From contig NC_020908.1 of assembly GCF_000155735.2 (NCBI RefSeq), positions 3,415,001-3,479,000 of the forward strand: a stretch of 64,000 nucleotides of DNA, read 5' to 3'. Below the pieces are notes generated by a model. It searched no databases, was not told the DNA's origin, and saw only the letters and a program-made list of their open reading frames with translations. The DNA is from Octadecabacter arcticus 238 (lineage in GTDB: Bacteria; Pseudomonadota; Alphaproteobacteria; Rhodobacterales; Rhodobacteraceae). Below, one piece after another: positions 17,151 to 28,108 of this stretch (the stretch's first letter is position 1; every line of letters begins with the position of its first letter). The position numbers and the translations under genes were made by a program.

Positions 17151-17636
17151 ATGACACCATCCGTCGGCATTATTATGGGCAGCCAGTCCGACTGGCCCAC
17201 CATGCGCGAAGCGGCCACGATTCTAGATGAATTGGGCGTGACCTATGAGGCGAAGATCGTCTCAGCCCATCGCACCCCCGACCGACTGTGGTCCTACGGC
17301 AAAGACGCCGCACCGCGCGGCTTGCAAGTCATCATCGCTGGCGCTGGTGGTGCCGCACATTTGCCCGGCATGATGGCGTCAAAAACCCGTATTCCGGTGA
17401 TCGGCGTGCCGGTGCAAACCAAGGCCTTGTCCGGCGTCGACAGCCTGTATTCTATCGTGCAAATGCCCAAGGGCTTCCCCGTTGCGACCATGGCAATCGG
17501 GGCCGCTGGTGCTGCCAACGCCGCCCTGATGGCCGCCGCAATTCTCGCCTTACAAGACGCCGACCTCGCCCAGCGCCTTGACGCATGGCGCGACGCCTTG
17601 TCCGCCTCAATTCCGGATGAACCAACCAATGACTGA
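17151..17636 (+). CDS. purE: N5-carboxyaminoimidazole ribonucleotide mutase
   Basis: 161 residues from ATG 17151, preferred over ATG 17136 because AAAGG lies 7 nt before it and the family begins at this point. It contains the class I PurE motifs [18 protein letters not shown] and [11 protein letters not shown]. It converts N5-CAIR to CAIR in purine synthesis. The stop overlaps the start of purK by 8 nt, giving tight coupling of consecutive pathway steps. Confidence 0.95.
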   Translation: MTPSVGIIMGSQSDWPTMREAATILDELGVTYEAKIVSAHRTPDRLWSYGKDAAPRGLQVIIAGAGGAAHLPGMMASKTRIPVIGVPVQTKALSGVDSLYSIVQMPKGFPVATMAIGAAGAANAALMAAAILALQDADLAQRLDAWRDALSASIPDEPTND

Positions 17637-18714
17637 TCCCCAAAATCAAATGCTGAAAACCGGCGCGACAATTGGCATCCTCGGCGGTGGCCAGTTAGGG
17701 CGCATGCTCTCTGTTGCCGCTTCGCGTCTCGGCTTCAAAACCTGCATCTTTGAGCCACAAGGCGACTGCCCCGCGTCTCATGTGGCAAATTTCCACTACA
17801 TGGCAGACTATTCCGACACCGACGCGCTGACTGAATTCGCCAATGCCTGCGATGTCATCACGTTTGAATTTGAAAACATCCCGACCGACGCGCTTGATAT
17901 CATCGAGGAGATCACACCGATCCACCCGAACCGCGCCGCACTCGCCACATCGCAAGACCGCTTTACCGAAAAGAATTTCCTGACCCGCATCGGTCTGCAA
18001 ACCGCGCCATACGCGGCAGTTCAAACAAGCGAAGACCTTGAACAAGCGATTGATCAAATCGGCACGCCCGCAATCCTGAAAACCCGCCGCATGGGGTATG
18101 ACGGCAAGGGCCAATCGCGCCTGATGTCACCTGATGACGCAGCGCAAGCGATGACAGACATGGCGGGCGCACCCGCCGTTCTTGAAGGCTTTATCAACTT
18201 CTCTGTCGAAGTCTCGGTCATCGGAACCCGCAGCGCCGATGGCGCAATCTCGTGCTTTGACCCAGGTGAAAACGTGCATCGCGACGGGATCTTGCACACC
18301 ACAACCGTTCCCGCCAAACTCACCCACTCGCAGCGGACAGACGCCGTGCTGCTGACCGCTAATATACTGAATGCGTTGGATTACGTCGGCACCATGGGGG
18401 TTGAACTGTTCGTCACGCCAATCGGGCTCATAGTCAATGAAATCGCGCCGCGGGTGCACAATTCCGGCCACTGGACCCAAGCGGGCTGCGCCATCGATCA
18501 GTTTGAACAACACATCCGCGCCATTGCAGGGTGGCCCTTGGGCGACGGCTCGCGCCATTCAAACGTCATTATGGAAAACCTGATCGGCGACGAAGTGAAC
18601 CGAATTGCGGACATTGCCAAAACCAACATCGCGATCCACCTTTACGGCAAAGCCGATGCAAAACCGGGGCGCAAAATGGGTCACATAAACACTGTGACCG
18701 GGTCATCTGCCTAA
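17629..18714 (+). CDS. purK: 5-(carboxyamino)imidazole ribonucleotide synthase
   Basis: 361 residues from ATG 17629. It is an ATP-grasp enzyme with the N-terminal [20 protein letters not shown], the ATP-binding [14 protein letters not shown] and the metal-binding [15 protein letters not shown]. It makes N5-CAIR from AIR, ATP and bicarbonate for PurE. It overlaps purE by 8 nt. The gene is followed by a copy of the intergenic hairpin repeat. Confidence 0.95.
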   Translation: MTDPQNQMLKTGATIGILGGGQLGRMLSVAASRLGFKTCIFEPQGDCPASHVANFHYMADYSDTDALTEFANACDVITFEFENIPTDALDIIEEITPIHPNRAALATSQDRFTEKNFLTRIGLQTAPYAAVQTSEDLEQAIDQIGTPAILKTRRMGYDGKGQSRLMSPDDAAQAMTDMAGAPAVLEGFINFSVEVSVIGTRSADGAISCFDPGENVHRDGILHTTTVPAKLTHSQRTDAVLLTANILNALDYVGTMGVELFVTPIGLIVNEIAPRVHNSGHWTQAGCAIDQFEQHIRAIAGWPLGDGSRHSNVIMENLIGDEVNRIADIAKTNIAIHLYGKADAKPGRKMGHINTVTGSSA

Positions 18715-18721
18715 ACCCGTC

Positions 18722-18780
18722 TTTGCTTCAAAAATATCCCGGGGGAGGCGCAAAGCGTCGGGGGCAGCGCCCCTCCCCCT
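18722..18780. repeat. Intergenic hairpin repeat (AAATATCCCGGGG type), copy 2
   Basis: This is the counterpart of the element at 1655-1720: CTTTGCTTCAAAAATATCCC, then a long GC-rich hairpin (GGGGGAGG ... CCTCCCCC). It lies directly after purK and before a convergent gene. Confidence 0.6.
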
Positions 18781-18805
18781 GCTTGCGCAAGACACCATCA
18801 ATCGT

Positions 18806-19540
18806 TTATTGCAACCCCAGCATCACACCGCTCAACGTCAGGTCAGGGTCAAATCGACCGTCCTGCAAAAATGCCATCGCCTGACGCATCACCAACGGGT
18901 TGTTCATCATGAACGTATGGGTCACCGGCAAGGTCATATGATCCGTCATTCCGTCCAGCCGCGTCGATGCGACACTCACTTTTCCGTCATCCGGTCCCTC
19001 AATCAGGCTTGAATAATACGCATTCAACGACCGATCCCCCGCGATGATCCCCAAATCAAATCCCTGCCACGGCAGGCTCAGCGGCGCACCGTCTTGCTGG
19101 GTTTCATCGGTGCTCAATTCCATACCAGCAGGGCCATTGAGCCATTCAAACGGTTCCAAATTCCCAAGAATATCAACCAGTTGCGATCCATCATTCGGCG
19201 GCCCCATCATCACGACACGACCCATCAATTCGGGGCGTTCATCAGCCAAGTAGACCCGCACCAAAATGCCGCCCATAGAATGGGTCACGAAATGCACCCG
19301 CCGGTGGCCGCAAGCCGCGACCGCATGCGGCACGTTTTCTGCCACCAAGGTCTGAATGTCCGCACTGGTTGACGGGTACCCGTTGTTGACGACCATGTAG
19401 CCGTCCAACTCTAGCAGTTCTTGCAGCGCCAAAAACGACGCCTCTGTGCGCGCCAAACCGTGCAGCAACACAATGCAGTCTCCCGCCGCCGCCGAAATCG
19501 GCGCCATCATCAGCCCAAATGCGATAAAAATCTGTTTCAT
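18806..19540 (-). CDS. Secreted alpha/beta hydrolase (lipase/PGAP1-like)
   Basis: 244 residues beginning with a signal peptide ([20 protein letters not shown], likely cleaved after AAA). The mature part opens [15 protein letters not shown] with the oxyanion-hole HGL. The nucleophile elbow is THSMGG near residue 85, and a late His in [10 protein letters not shown] near 214 could complete the triad. It is probably a periplasmic esterase or lipase. It is divergent from the Nudix gene. Confidence 0.82.
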   Translation of the reverse strand: MKQIFIAFGLMMAPISAAAGDCIVLLHGLARTEASFLALQELLELDGYMVVNNGYPSTSADIQTLVAENVPHAVAACGHRRVHFVTHSMGGILVRVYLADERPELMGRVVMMGPPNDGSQLVDILGNLEPFEWLNGPAGMELSTDETQQDGAPLSLPWQGFDLGIIAGDRSLNAYYSSLIEGPDDGKVSVASTRLDGMTDHMTLPVTHTFMMNNPLVMRQAMAFLQDGRFDPDLTLSGVMLGLQ

Positions 19541-19617
19541 ACGCCCTACATAGGCGATCTACACGAATTGGTAAGGTCTGGCTTGCCTGACTTTTCGCTA
19601 CAGGCCAGTGTGCGCCT

Positions 19618-20073
19618 ATGAAAACACGCTCCTCCTTCGTCAGACTGGCAGCGCGCGCCATCATTTTGCACGACGACAAGCTCTTGTTGGTGAACGCCTT
19701 CAAAGGCCGCGACGATTTGTGGTGCGCACCTGGGGGCGGGGCGGAACCGCACCAAAGCCTGCCAGAAAACCTCGCCCGCGAAGTATTTGAGGAAACTGGG
19801 CTGACGGTCGATGTCGGCGCGCCATGTCTTGTGAACGAATTTCACGACCCGAATGGCACCTTCCACCAAGTCGAAATGTTCTTTCGCTGCACCCTGATGG
19901 CCGGAACATTGGACCCTGCGTGGCAAGACCCCGAAAAGATCGTGACGCACCGGCGATGGGTATCGCGCAATGAATTGGCGGCGCTGACTGTGCGGCCAAA
20001 ATCACTGGCTGGTGCGGCTTGGGGCGACACCGGCGCGCTGGTCTATGATCCGCTCGAACCTATCTTGCCGTGA
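19618..20073 (+). CDS. Nudix hydrolase
   Basis: 151 residues. The Nudix box spans APGGGAEPHQSLPENLA and REVFEETGLTV, with all catalytic Glu and Gly positions present. The family hydrolyses nucleoside diphosphates linked to another moiety; the substrate is not apparent. It ends in a strong terminator shared with the convergent groEL. Confidence 0.88.
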   Translation: MKTRSSFVRLAARAIILHDDKLLLVNAFKGRDDLWCAPGGGAEPHQSLPENLAREVFEETGLTVDVGAPCLVNEFHDPNGTFHQVEMFFRCTLMAGTLDPAWQDPEKIVTHRRWVSRNELAALTVRPKSLAGAAWGDTGALVYDPLEPILP

Positions 20074-20080
20074 CCGCAAA

Positions 20081-20113
20081 AAGGGCGCCCCGTTTGGGGC
20101 GCCCTTCTTTTTT
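20081..20113 (+). terminator. Intrinsic terminator after the Nudix gene
   Basis: An 11-bp perfect stem (AAGGGCGCCCC / GGGGCGCCCTT, loop GTTT) is followed by CTTTTTT on the plus strand. A short run of T also follows on the minus strand, so it may serve groEL too. Confidence 0.85.
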
Positions 20114-20200
20114 GGGACACGCGGGTCACATCTCTCATTGTTTCTACGAAACAACTGCCGATGTGCTTGCGCAGTCACTTTTCCTTGCGGAAAGAGTGAC

Positions 20201-21847
<1,647 letters not shown>

Positions 21848-21894
21848 TTAGCTCCTTTGAATTTTTGTGAATTTGCGAATATGGATCGGTCCGA

Positions 21895-22182
21895 TTAGGA
21901 CAGGATACCCATGATGTCGCTTTCTTTCATGATCAGCAGCTCTTCACCGTCGAGGGTGATTTCTGTACCGGACCATTTGCCAAACAACACTTTGTCGCCC
22001 GACTTTACGCCCATTTCGACCAGCTCGCCGTTGTCTTTGCGCAGGCCTTCGCCACATGCAATAACTTCGCCCTCAGCAGGCTTTTCTTTAGCTGCATCTG
22101 GAATGATAAGGCCGCCAGCGGTCTTTTCTTCGCCTTCGGTGCGACGCACCAGAACGCGGTCGTGAAGCGGTTTGAAAGCCAT
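21895..22182 (-). CDS. groES: 10-kDa co-chaperonin GroES
   Basis: 95 residues with the family start [20 protein letters not shown], the mobile-loop [13 protein letters not shown] and the end [20 protein letters not shown]. It caps the GroEL ring. The ATG at 22182 has AAGGAGC upstream. It is the first gene of the operon, 67 nt downstream of the CIRCE operator. Confidence 0.97.
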   Translation of the reverse strand: MAFKPLHDRVLVRRTEGEEKTAGGLIIPDAAKEKPAEGEVIACGEGLRKDNGELVEMGVKSGDKVLFGKWSGTEITLDGEELLIMKESDIMGILS

Positions 22183-22248
22183 GTGAATAGCTCCTTGCTT
22201 ATAGATTTCAATTCTTTGCCCTCCACAGAATAAACCTGTTCGGGACCA

Positions 22249-22275
22249 TTAGCACTCACACCATGCGAGTGCTAG
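22249..22275 (-). promoter_or_regulatory. CIRCE operator (HrcA binding site)
   Basis: TTAGCACTC-N9-GAGTGCTAG matches the CIRCE consensus (TTAGCACTC-N9-GAGTGCTAA) with one mismatch in the right arm. It lies in the groES leader and implies repression by HrcA, whose gene is outside this window. Confidence 0.95.
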
Positions 22276-22466
22276 CAAAGGTTAGTTAAGGACCCCAACC
22301 GGACCTGTCAACACTCCAATCGGTGGATTTTTACAGGGTCGCGAACGCGGCGGCGACGCCGCGCCGTCAAACCCCCACCGTCAAACCCGCGCACCTGCAT
22401 CCTCGCATTAACTTGCCCAGCTGCGGCAGTCACCCTAGATTGCCCGCATCACATCAGGAGTTTTTA

Positions 22467-23466
22467 ATGATCCGCCTTTTTGCACTCGCCGCCCTGACCC
22501 TACCGTCCCTGATTTTGCCGTCACTGGCCCATGCTCTGTGCAACGCGGGCGAAATCGAAACACTGATGACCCCTGCCGATCGTGCCGCCCCTTGACGACG
22601 TCGCTGCTGTCACACCTTACGGGCAGGGCCTCTATTGGTCGGCGCAAAAAGACGGCGTTGAACTGTCGATCATCGGCACGATGCATCTGGCCGATCCACG
22701 CCACGCCAACCTGCGCACGCGCGCCGCGCCGCACTTGGAACGCGCCGACATATTGTTGGTCGAAGCCACGCTGGAAGACCAAAACGCCATGCAGGTTTAT
22801 ATGGCGCAAAACCCCGATATGATGACAATCAGCGACGGCCCCACCCTGCCAGACCGATTGGACCCTGAAACATGGGCGCAGATCCGCGACGCCGCAGCCT
22901 TACGCGGCGTGCCCGGCTTTATCGCCGCGAAGATGCAGCCGTGGTTTTTGTCGATGACATTGGCAATTGCGCCCTGCGCGATGACCTAGATGATGGCTGG
23001 CGAATTGGGACTGGACGGATTGTTGATGGAAGACGCAGCCGCCCTAGACGTCCGCGTGATGGCGCTTGAACCGTGGCAAGACACGTTTCAGCTGCTGTCA
23101 TCAGGCACGTTTAACGAACAGATTGATGCGCTGCGCTACAGCGTCATTGATCCTGACATTCAGGACGCCCTGATCACCTCGCTCGTCGAGTCATATTTTG
23201 CCGAGGAAACCGCGTATGGCTGGCACATCAGCAGCTACCTGACAGAACATATGCCAAACATGGACGCGGCGGTGTTTGACACGCAAACGGCCGAACTTGA
23301 AGAAACCCTGCTCAACAACCGCAATCGCGCGTGGGTTCCGGTGATTGAGGCCGCGGTAGAGTCCCATGACCAGATATTCATCGCCTTCGGTGCGGCGCAT
23401 TTGATCGGCGATCAGGGCGTTTTAAGCCTGCTTGGCGACAACGGCTGGACCATCACCCCCCGCTAA
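22467..23466 (+). pseudogene. TraB/GumN-family protein gene, two lesions
   Basis: ATG 22467 (AGGAG 7 nt upstream) opens a signal peptide (IRLFALAALTLPSLILPSLA). The frame is lost near 22590, where a CCCC run has one C too many. The family sequence resumes as LDDVAAVTPYGQGLYW, VELSIIGTMHLADPRHANL and LLVEATLEDQ, is cut by TAG at 22987-22989 (simplest origin CAG), and continues to 23466 including VIEAAVESHDQIFIAFGAAHLIG. Apart from these two point lesions the gene is complete, so inactivation looks recent. Confidence 0.88.
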
Positions 23467-23473
23467 TCGTGGC

Positions 23474-24130
23474 CTAAACGTCACCCCAATCAGCCAGACC
23501 AGCCTTGCCCGCCGCCGTAAGCCCATAAACGCCACGCTCAACGCGGGTGAACCACTTGTAATGATCGTCCGCCATGATCCGCGTCGCACCCGGAACCTCG
23601 GTCCATTCGGCAACCTTCGCGCCTTTACTCGCGCCATGCACCGCCAAAAACCGCGCACATTTCAGCGCGTCTTGGCGATAGCCGGTGACGATGCCGTGGC
23701 GCGTGGCACCGCCCTCGTTCGGATCACCTTCAAGGCGATCAAATGCCCGCAGCAACGCCTTTTTCTTCTTCTTTAACTTGCGCGCCGCATAGGGCCCCGG
23801 ATCGGCCAGCGCCTCGACAAATCCGTCGCGCAGACGCACCGTCAACACGCCCAGCCCCAACCGGCGCGCCAGCTTCACGTTGGATCGCAACGCCTTATCC
23901 TTGCCGCCCGCAGGCACCGCGACATAGACTTCATCTGTCACCGCAAGCCGTTCAATTCCTTGATGAAACAACGCCAGCGAAAACCCCAGCTTCAGCTCGA
24001 CCACCACCACATCATCGCCACGCCGCCCCACAACATCCGCCGCCCCGACCTCCCCCTTAACGGCGTAACCCTGCCGCGTCAGATGCGCTTTCACGGGGCC
24101 GTATAGATCTGCTTCGCGCGGTTTGCTCAT
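23474..24130 (-). CDS. DUF2161 family protein (PDDEXK nuclease-like)
   Basis: 218 residues from ATG 24130; the open frame extends upstream, but that part overlaps the next gene antisense and lacks family sequence. The N-terminus (READLYGPVKAHLTRQGYAV, GAADVVGRRGDDVVVVELKL) carries the E...D...ExK pattern of restriction-like folds. The middle is very Lys-rich (RKLKKKKKALLRAF). The C-terminus is winged-helix-like. The biological role is not established. It ends 7 nt from the convergent TraB relic. Confidence 0.8.
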   Translation of the reverse strand: MSKPREADLYGPVKAHLTRQGYAVKGEVGAADVVGRRGDDVVVVELKLGFSLALFHQGIERLAVTDEVYVAVPAGGKDKALRSNVKLARRLGLGVLTVRLRDGFVEALADPGPYAARKLKKKKKALLRAFDRLEGDPNEGGATRHGIVTGYRQDALKCARFLAVHGASKGAKVAEWTEVPGATRIMADDHYKWFTRVERGVYGLTAAGKAGLADWGDV

Positions 24131-24184
24131 GACGCGCAGGATAACAACATTTACACGGCCTATCCAAGCCAGCAAACTGGCACC

Positions 24185-24559
24185 ATGACCGACATGTTGA
24201 CCCGCGGTGACATCAACGCCTTTTGCGCGACCCTGCCGTTCGCGACCCACGTTGTTCAATGGGGCAATTCCGATGTCTGGAAAGTTGGTGGCAAATTGTT
24301 CGCGGTCTGCGGCTGGTATGGCGGCAAACCTGCAGTGACGTTCAAAGCCTCGCCCATTGCTTTCGAGGTGCTGCCCGACATGGGCGGCATACGCCCTGCG
24401 CCGTATTTTGCATCGCGCGGCATGAAATGGCTGCAAGACACCCGCGATCCCGGCCTGCCGAGCAGCGAACTCAAGACCCACATCATCCATTCGCACGCGA
24501 TGCCGTCGCGTCCCTCACCAAGAAAAAGCGCGCACAACTGGGGCTGTGACCCCCTTTAA
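24185..24559 (+). pseudogene. MmcQ/YjbR-family protein, C-terminus frameshifted
   Basis: The frame from 24185 encodes the YjbR/CyaY-like fold (DINAFCATLPFATHVVQWGN, VGGKLFAVCGWYGGKPAVTF, SRGMKWLQDTRD) up to ELKTHIIHSH. The normal ending DAVASLTKKKRAQLGL is present two nucleotides out of frame and stops at 24549. The translated product therefore has an unrelated tail to 24559. A 2-nt insertion (GC) near 24498 explains it. The protein may still fold, since most of the domain is intact. Confidence 0.75.
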
Positions 24560-24651
24560 ACCACATAAGCGCGATACGTTTGCAGATGGTGACAAGGCGC
24601 AAACCTGCGTTTATAACCTGTCCAAATACACCCCCTGAGAGGCGTTTTGAC

Positions 24652-25569
24652 ATGACCACATTCGTTTTTGGCCACAAGGCCCCCGACACTGATTCCCTTG
24701 GTTCCGCACTAATTTGGACATGGTTCCTCAACCACACGGGCATCGACGCCGCGGCCAAACTGCTTGGCACCCCGAACACCGAAGCCGTGTTTGTTGCAAA
24801 GCGTTGGGGCTTTGTGCAGCCTGACATTATCTCAGACGTTGCTGACGACCAGCCTTGCGTTATCGTGGACACCAACAACCCTGCCGAATTGCCCGCCAAT
24901 ATCAACAACGCAGACATCACCGCGATTATTGACCACCACAAACTGGTCGGCGGTCTGGAAACCAAAGGCCCGATCGACATCACGATCCGCCCGCTCGCCT
25001 GCACCGCAACCTTGTTGTATTCCCTGATGGGTGAGCACGCCGCCCACATGCCCGACAACATCAAAGGCCTGATGCTGTCGTGTATCTTGTCGGACACCCT
25101 CGCGTTCCGCTCCCCGACGACGACAGACACCGACCGCGATTTGGCAGTGGCGTTGGCCGCACAACTGAACCTTGCAATCGCAGATTACTCGGCTGAAATG
25201 TTCGCAGCTAAATCCGACGTCTCTGCGTTTTCGGACGCCGAGCTGCTGCGCATGGACAGCAAAGAATTCACCGTAGACGGCACCAAATTCCGCGTTTCGG
25301 TTTTGGAAACCACCGCACCTGAAATCGTGTTGGACCGCAAAGCGTCGATCATGGACACAATGACGACCGTGGCGTCAGAAGATGGCGTAGATCAAGTCCT
25401 CCTCTTTGTGGTCGATATCCTAAACGAACAGGCAACCATGCTGATCCCCAATGATCTGACCAAGACCGTCGCGGAAAAATCCTTTGGCGTGGTCGTGTCC
25501 GGCGACAACGTCGTCCTGCCCGGCGTAATGAGCCGTAAGAAACAGATCATTCCTTCACTTAAGGTCTGA
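24652..25569 (+). CDS. ppaC: Manganese-dependent inorganic pyrophosphatase
   Basis: 305 residues (family II PPase). The metal and active-site motifs are FGHKAPDTDS near residues 7-15, CVIVDTNNPAE near 74, AIIDHHKL near 97 and the C-terminal MSRKKQIIPSL. It hydrolyses pyrophosphate to phosphate in the cytoplasm. ATG 24652 begins the conserved N-terminus; upstream in-frame codons lack family sequence. It ends in a strong terminator. Confidence 0.95.
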   Translation: MTTFVFGHKAPDTDSLGSALIWTWFLNHTGIDAAAKLLGTPNTEAVFVAKRWGFVQPDIISDVADDQPCVIVDTNNPAELPANINNADITAIIDHHKLVGGLETKGPIDITIRPLACTATLLYSLMGEHAAHMPDNIKGLMLSCILSDTLAFRSPTTTDTDRDLAVALAAQLNLAIADYSAEMFAAKSDVSAFSDAELLRMDSKEFTVDGTKFRVSVLETTAPEIVLDRKASIMDTMTTVASEDGVDQVLLFVVDILNEQATMLIPNDLTKTVAEKSFGVVVSGDNVVLPGVMSRKKQIIPSLKV

Positions 25570-25585
25570 TCGTTAGAAAATCGTT

Positions 25586-25623
25586 AAAAGGGCGCCGATC
25601 ATCTGATCCGGCGCCCTTTTTTT
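25586..25623 (+). terminator. Intrinsic terminator of ppaC
   Basis: A 12-bp perfect stem (AAAAGGGCGCCG at 25586-25597 and CGGCGCCCTTTT at 25609-25620) is extended by TTT, a classic rho-independent terminator. Confidence 0.9.
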
Positions 25624-25637
25624 CTGCGGCTGCGGTA

Positions 25638-25655
25638 TGTACAGGGTGTGTACGC
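25638..25655. promoter_or_regulatory. TGTACAGGGTGTGTACGC motif, copy 2
   Basis: Identical to the 18-mer at 579-596. It is followed by GGTGTGCACAGC, a related degenerate unit, and lies upstream of the HAD-hydrolase start at 25706. Confidence 0.4.
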
Positions 25656-25705
25656 GGTGTGCACAGCTTGTGCCTGCGATGTGACACTTAAGAATAGGTA
25701 AACCC

Positions 25706-26578
25706 ATGCCCTCAATCGTTAACACCTTCGCTGACATTTCCAATCAATATGACGTCGCTTTTGTGGACCTTTGGGGCTGCATGCACAACGGTATCACGCC
25801 GTTTCAGGCGTCGGTTGACGCGATGCAAAGTTACCGCGAACGTGGCGGTAAAGTGGTGTTGGTCACCAATTCCCCGCGTCCGTGGGACAGTGTTGCACAA
25901 CAGCTTTTGGACATGGGAATGGCGCCCTGCTGGGATGCCATCGCGACCAGTGGCGACAGCGCGCGCGCCGCAATGTTTCGCGGATTTGTCGGCTCGAAAA
26001 TCTGGTTCATGGGGGAAACACCACGCGACGACGATTTCTTTAAACCGTTGAATATTATTGATAATCCAGTGGACATCCAAAAAGTCCCGTTGGATCAAGC
26101 CGACGGAATTGTGTGCTGCGGCCCTTTTGATACCCAAGCCGACCTCGACGTGAACCGGCCCGAATTTCTGTATGCCAAAACCAAGGGTCTGAAACTGCTC
26201 TGCGCCAATCCCGACATCATCGTAGATCGCGGCGAAAGCCGTGAATGGTGCGCCGGCGCATTGGCCGCGCTGTATACTGAAATGGGCGGTGAGAGCCTGT
26301 ATTTCGGCAAGCCGCATCCGCCGATCTACGACCTCGCCCGCCGACGGTACGCTGCGTTAACGGATTCGATGTCCGACCCGCGTATTATCGCCATAGGGGA
26401 CGGGATTCGCACCGACATCCTCGGCGCGCAACAAGAAGACATCGACAGTCTGTTCATCACCGGCGGTTTGGCAGCAGCGGAAACCAAGACCGTGACACAG
26501 CCGGACGAAACGGCATTAAGTATTTATATCGAAACAGAAAAAGTGACACCAACCCATTCAATCGGCTTTCTGCGATAG
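25706..26578 (+). CDS. TIGR01459-family HAD hydrolase
   Basis: 290 residues. HAD motif I is VAFVDLWGCMHNG near residue 18, motif II VVLVTNSPRPW near 50, and motif IV IIAIGDGIRTDILGAQ near 230. Motif I has the nucleophile Asp but Trp-Gly instead of the second Asp, as in the NagD-like class IIA relatives that define this subgroup. The substrate is unknown; it is presumably a cytosolic sugar- or nucleotide-phosphate phosphatase. It is monocistronic, with the GTAC-type motif upstream. Confidence 0.88.
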   Translation: MPSIVNTFADISNQYDVAFVDLWGCMHNGITPFQASVDAMQSYRERGGKVVLVTNSPRPWDSVAQQLLDMGMAPCWDAIATSGDSARAAMFRGFVGSKIWFMGETPRDDDFFKPLNIIDNPVDIQKVPLDQADGIVCCGPFDTQADLDVNRPEFLYAKTKGLKLLCANPDIIVDRGESREWCAGALAALYTEMGGESLYFGKPHPPIYDLARRRYAALTDSMSDPRIIAIGDGIRTDILGAQQEDIDSLFITGGLAAAETKTVTQPDETALSIYIETEKVTPTHSIGFLR

Positions 26579-26660
26579 GTTAAGAATGTCTTGACTTATG
26601 CTGCATCCGCAAAGTAATAAAATTACAAGCTATGTAACTTAGAAGAATTTTTATTACCTG

Positions 26661-27116
26661 ATGGATGAGAACATGCTCGACAATGCCCCCCGCGGAACCA
26701 TCTGCATTGAAGACATCGAAATCGGCATGACGCGGTCGTTGCGCAAAGTCATCACGGACCGCGACATCGAACTGTTTGCTGAAATCTCGACCGATCATAA
26801 CCCGGTCCATCTGGATGATGATTACGCCCGCGACACCATCTTTGAGGGTCGCATCGCCCACGGCATGCTGACGGCGGGTCTGATCTCGGCCGTGATTGGC
26901 GAACAACTGCCCGGTCATGGCACCGTCTATCTTGGTCAAACCCTTAAATTCTTGGCCCCCGTCCGCCCGGGCGACATGGTTGAGGCGATTGTAAAAGTCA
27001 CCGATATGGACATCGCAAAACGCCGTGTCACCATGGAAACCTATTGCGAAATTGACGGTAAAAAGGTTCTCAAGGGCGAAGCGATCGTTATGGCGCCGTG
27101 GCGTAAATTCGACTGA
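26661..27116 (+). CDS. MaoC-family (R)-specific enoyl-CoA hydratase-like protein
   Basis: 151 residues (147 if started at ATG 26673). The hotdog-fold hydratase-2 motif is FAEISTDHNPVHLDDDYA followed by FEGRIAHGMLTAGLIS, with catalytic Asp and His present. Relatives hydrate enoyl-CoA in beta-oxidation or feed PHA synthesis (PhaJ-like). Neither start has a strong ribosome-binding site. It lies 47 nt upstream of ribF; a joint transcript is possible. Confidence 0.88.
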   Translation: MDENMLDNAPRGTICIEDIEIGMTRSLRKVITDRDIELFAEISTDHNPVHLDDDYARDTIFEGRIAHGMLTAGLISAVIGEQLPGHGTVYLGQTLKFLAPVRPGDMVEAIVKVTDMDIAKRRVTMETYCEIDGKKVLKGEAIVMAPWRKFD

Positions 27117-27163
27117 TAACAGGGCTGGCTTGAACCTTGCGCGCGGGCGGGCTACGCAAGCCC

Positions 27164-28108
27164 ATGCACATCATACGTGACCCAGATTTCATTGCACAAA
27201 ACGACCGTGGCGCGGCGGCGGCCATCGGCAATTTTGACGGTGTTCATCTGGGCCATCAAGCCGTTATCGACCTGACCCGCAGCGTCGCGAACGGCGCGCC
27301 CTTGGGCATCCTGACGTTCGAACCACATCCGCGCGACTACTTTGCCCAAATGTCGGATCAGGTCGCCCCGCCGTTCCGTTTGATGAACGCGGCATCCAAG
27401 GCCAATCGCCTTGAAAAATTGGGGGTTTCGCGTTTGTACGAGGTGCCATTCAACGACGCGCTCGCCGCATTGACGCCAGAAGAATTTGCGCAAACCATCA
27501 TCGTTGATCGCCTTGGATTGACCCATGTTGTCGTTGGTTCTGACTTTTGTTTTGGCAAAGATCGCGCTGGCAATGCCACCAGTTTGCAAGCCTTTGGGGC
27601 TGCAATGGGGTTCGGTGTCACCATCGCACCGATGCTCGCGACGGCCGCGGGCGATGTGTCCTCCACTGCAATCCGCAAAGCCCTTGCCGATGGATCCCCG
27701 CGCATCGCGGCTGAAATGCTCGGCCATTGGCACCGCATCGACGGGCCGGTTATCACGGGTGAGCAGCGCGGGCGTGACCTGGGGTATCCCACGGCCAACA
27801 TGTCTATCGACGGCCTGCATCCGCCAAAATTCGGTGTCTATGCCGTGAAAGTTGACGTGCTCGAAGGTCCGCATAAAGGCAGCTACAATGGTGCAGCCTC
27901 CATCGGCGTGCGCCCGATGTTTGGGGTGAATGTGCCCAACTGCGAAACCTATCTGTTTGATTTCTCAGGCGATCTATACGGCACGCAGCTCAGCGTGGCC
28001 TTGGTCGACTACCTGCGCGGTGAAGAAAAATTTGACGGGCTAGAGGCACTGATCACCCAAATGGACGCCGATTGCGTCCGCGCACGGGGGATCCTATCCA
28101 ATGTCTGA
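27164..28108 (+). CDS. ribF: Bifunctional riboflavin kinase / FAD synthetase
   Basis: 314 residues. The N-terminal nucleotidyltransferase has AIGNFDGVHLGHQAVI and HVVVGSDFCFGKDRAG. The C-terminal flavokinase has ITGEQRGRDLGYPTANM and GVRPMFGVN. It makes FMN and then FAD from riboflavin in the cytoplasm. ATG 27164 begins HIIRDPDF; upstream codons are unlikely. It overlaps the YcgN gene by 8 nt. Confidence 0.95.
   Translation: MHIIRDPDFIAQNDRGAAAAIGNFDGVHLGHQAVIDLTRSVANGAPLGILTFEPHPRDYFAQMSDQVAPPFRLMNAASKANRLEKLGVSRLYEVPFNDALAALTPEEFAQTIIVDRLGLTHVVVGSDFCFGKDRAGNATSLQAFGAAMGFGVTIAPMLATAAGDVSSTAIRKALADGSPRIAAEMLGHWHRIDGPVITGEQRGRDLGYPTANMSIDGLHPPKFGVYAVKVDVLEGPHKGSYNGAASIGVRPMFGVNVPNCETYLFDFSGDLYGTQLSVALVDYLRGEEKFDGLEALITQMDADCVRARGILSNV

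Noticed and set aside
24131..24496. An upstream extension of the DUF2161 gene by 122 codons
   Set aside because: The extension overlaps the YjbR-family gene antisense and lacks family sequence. ATG 24130 begins the conserved N-terminus.
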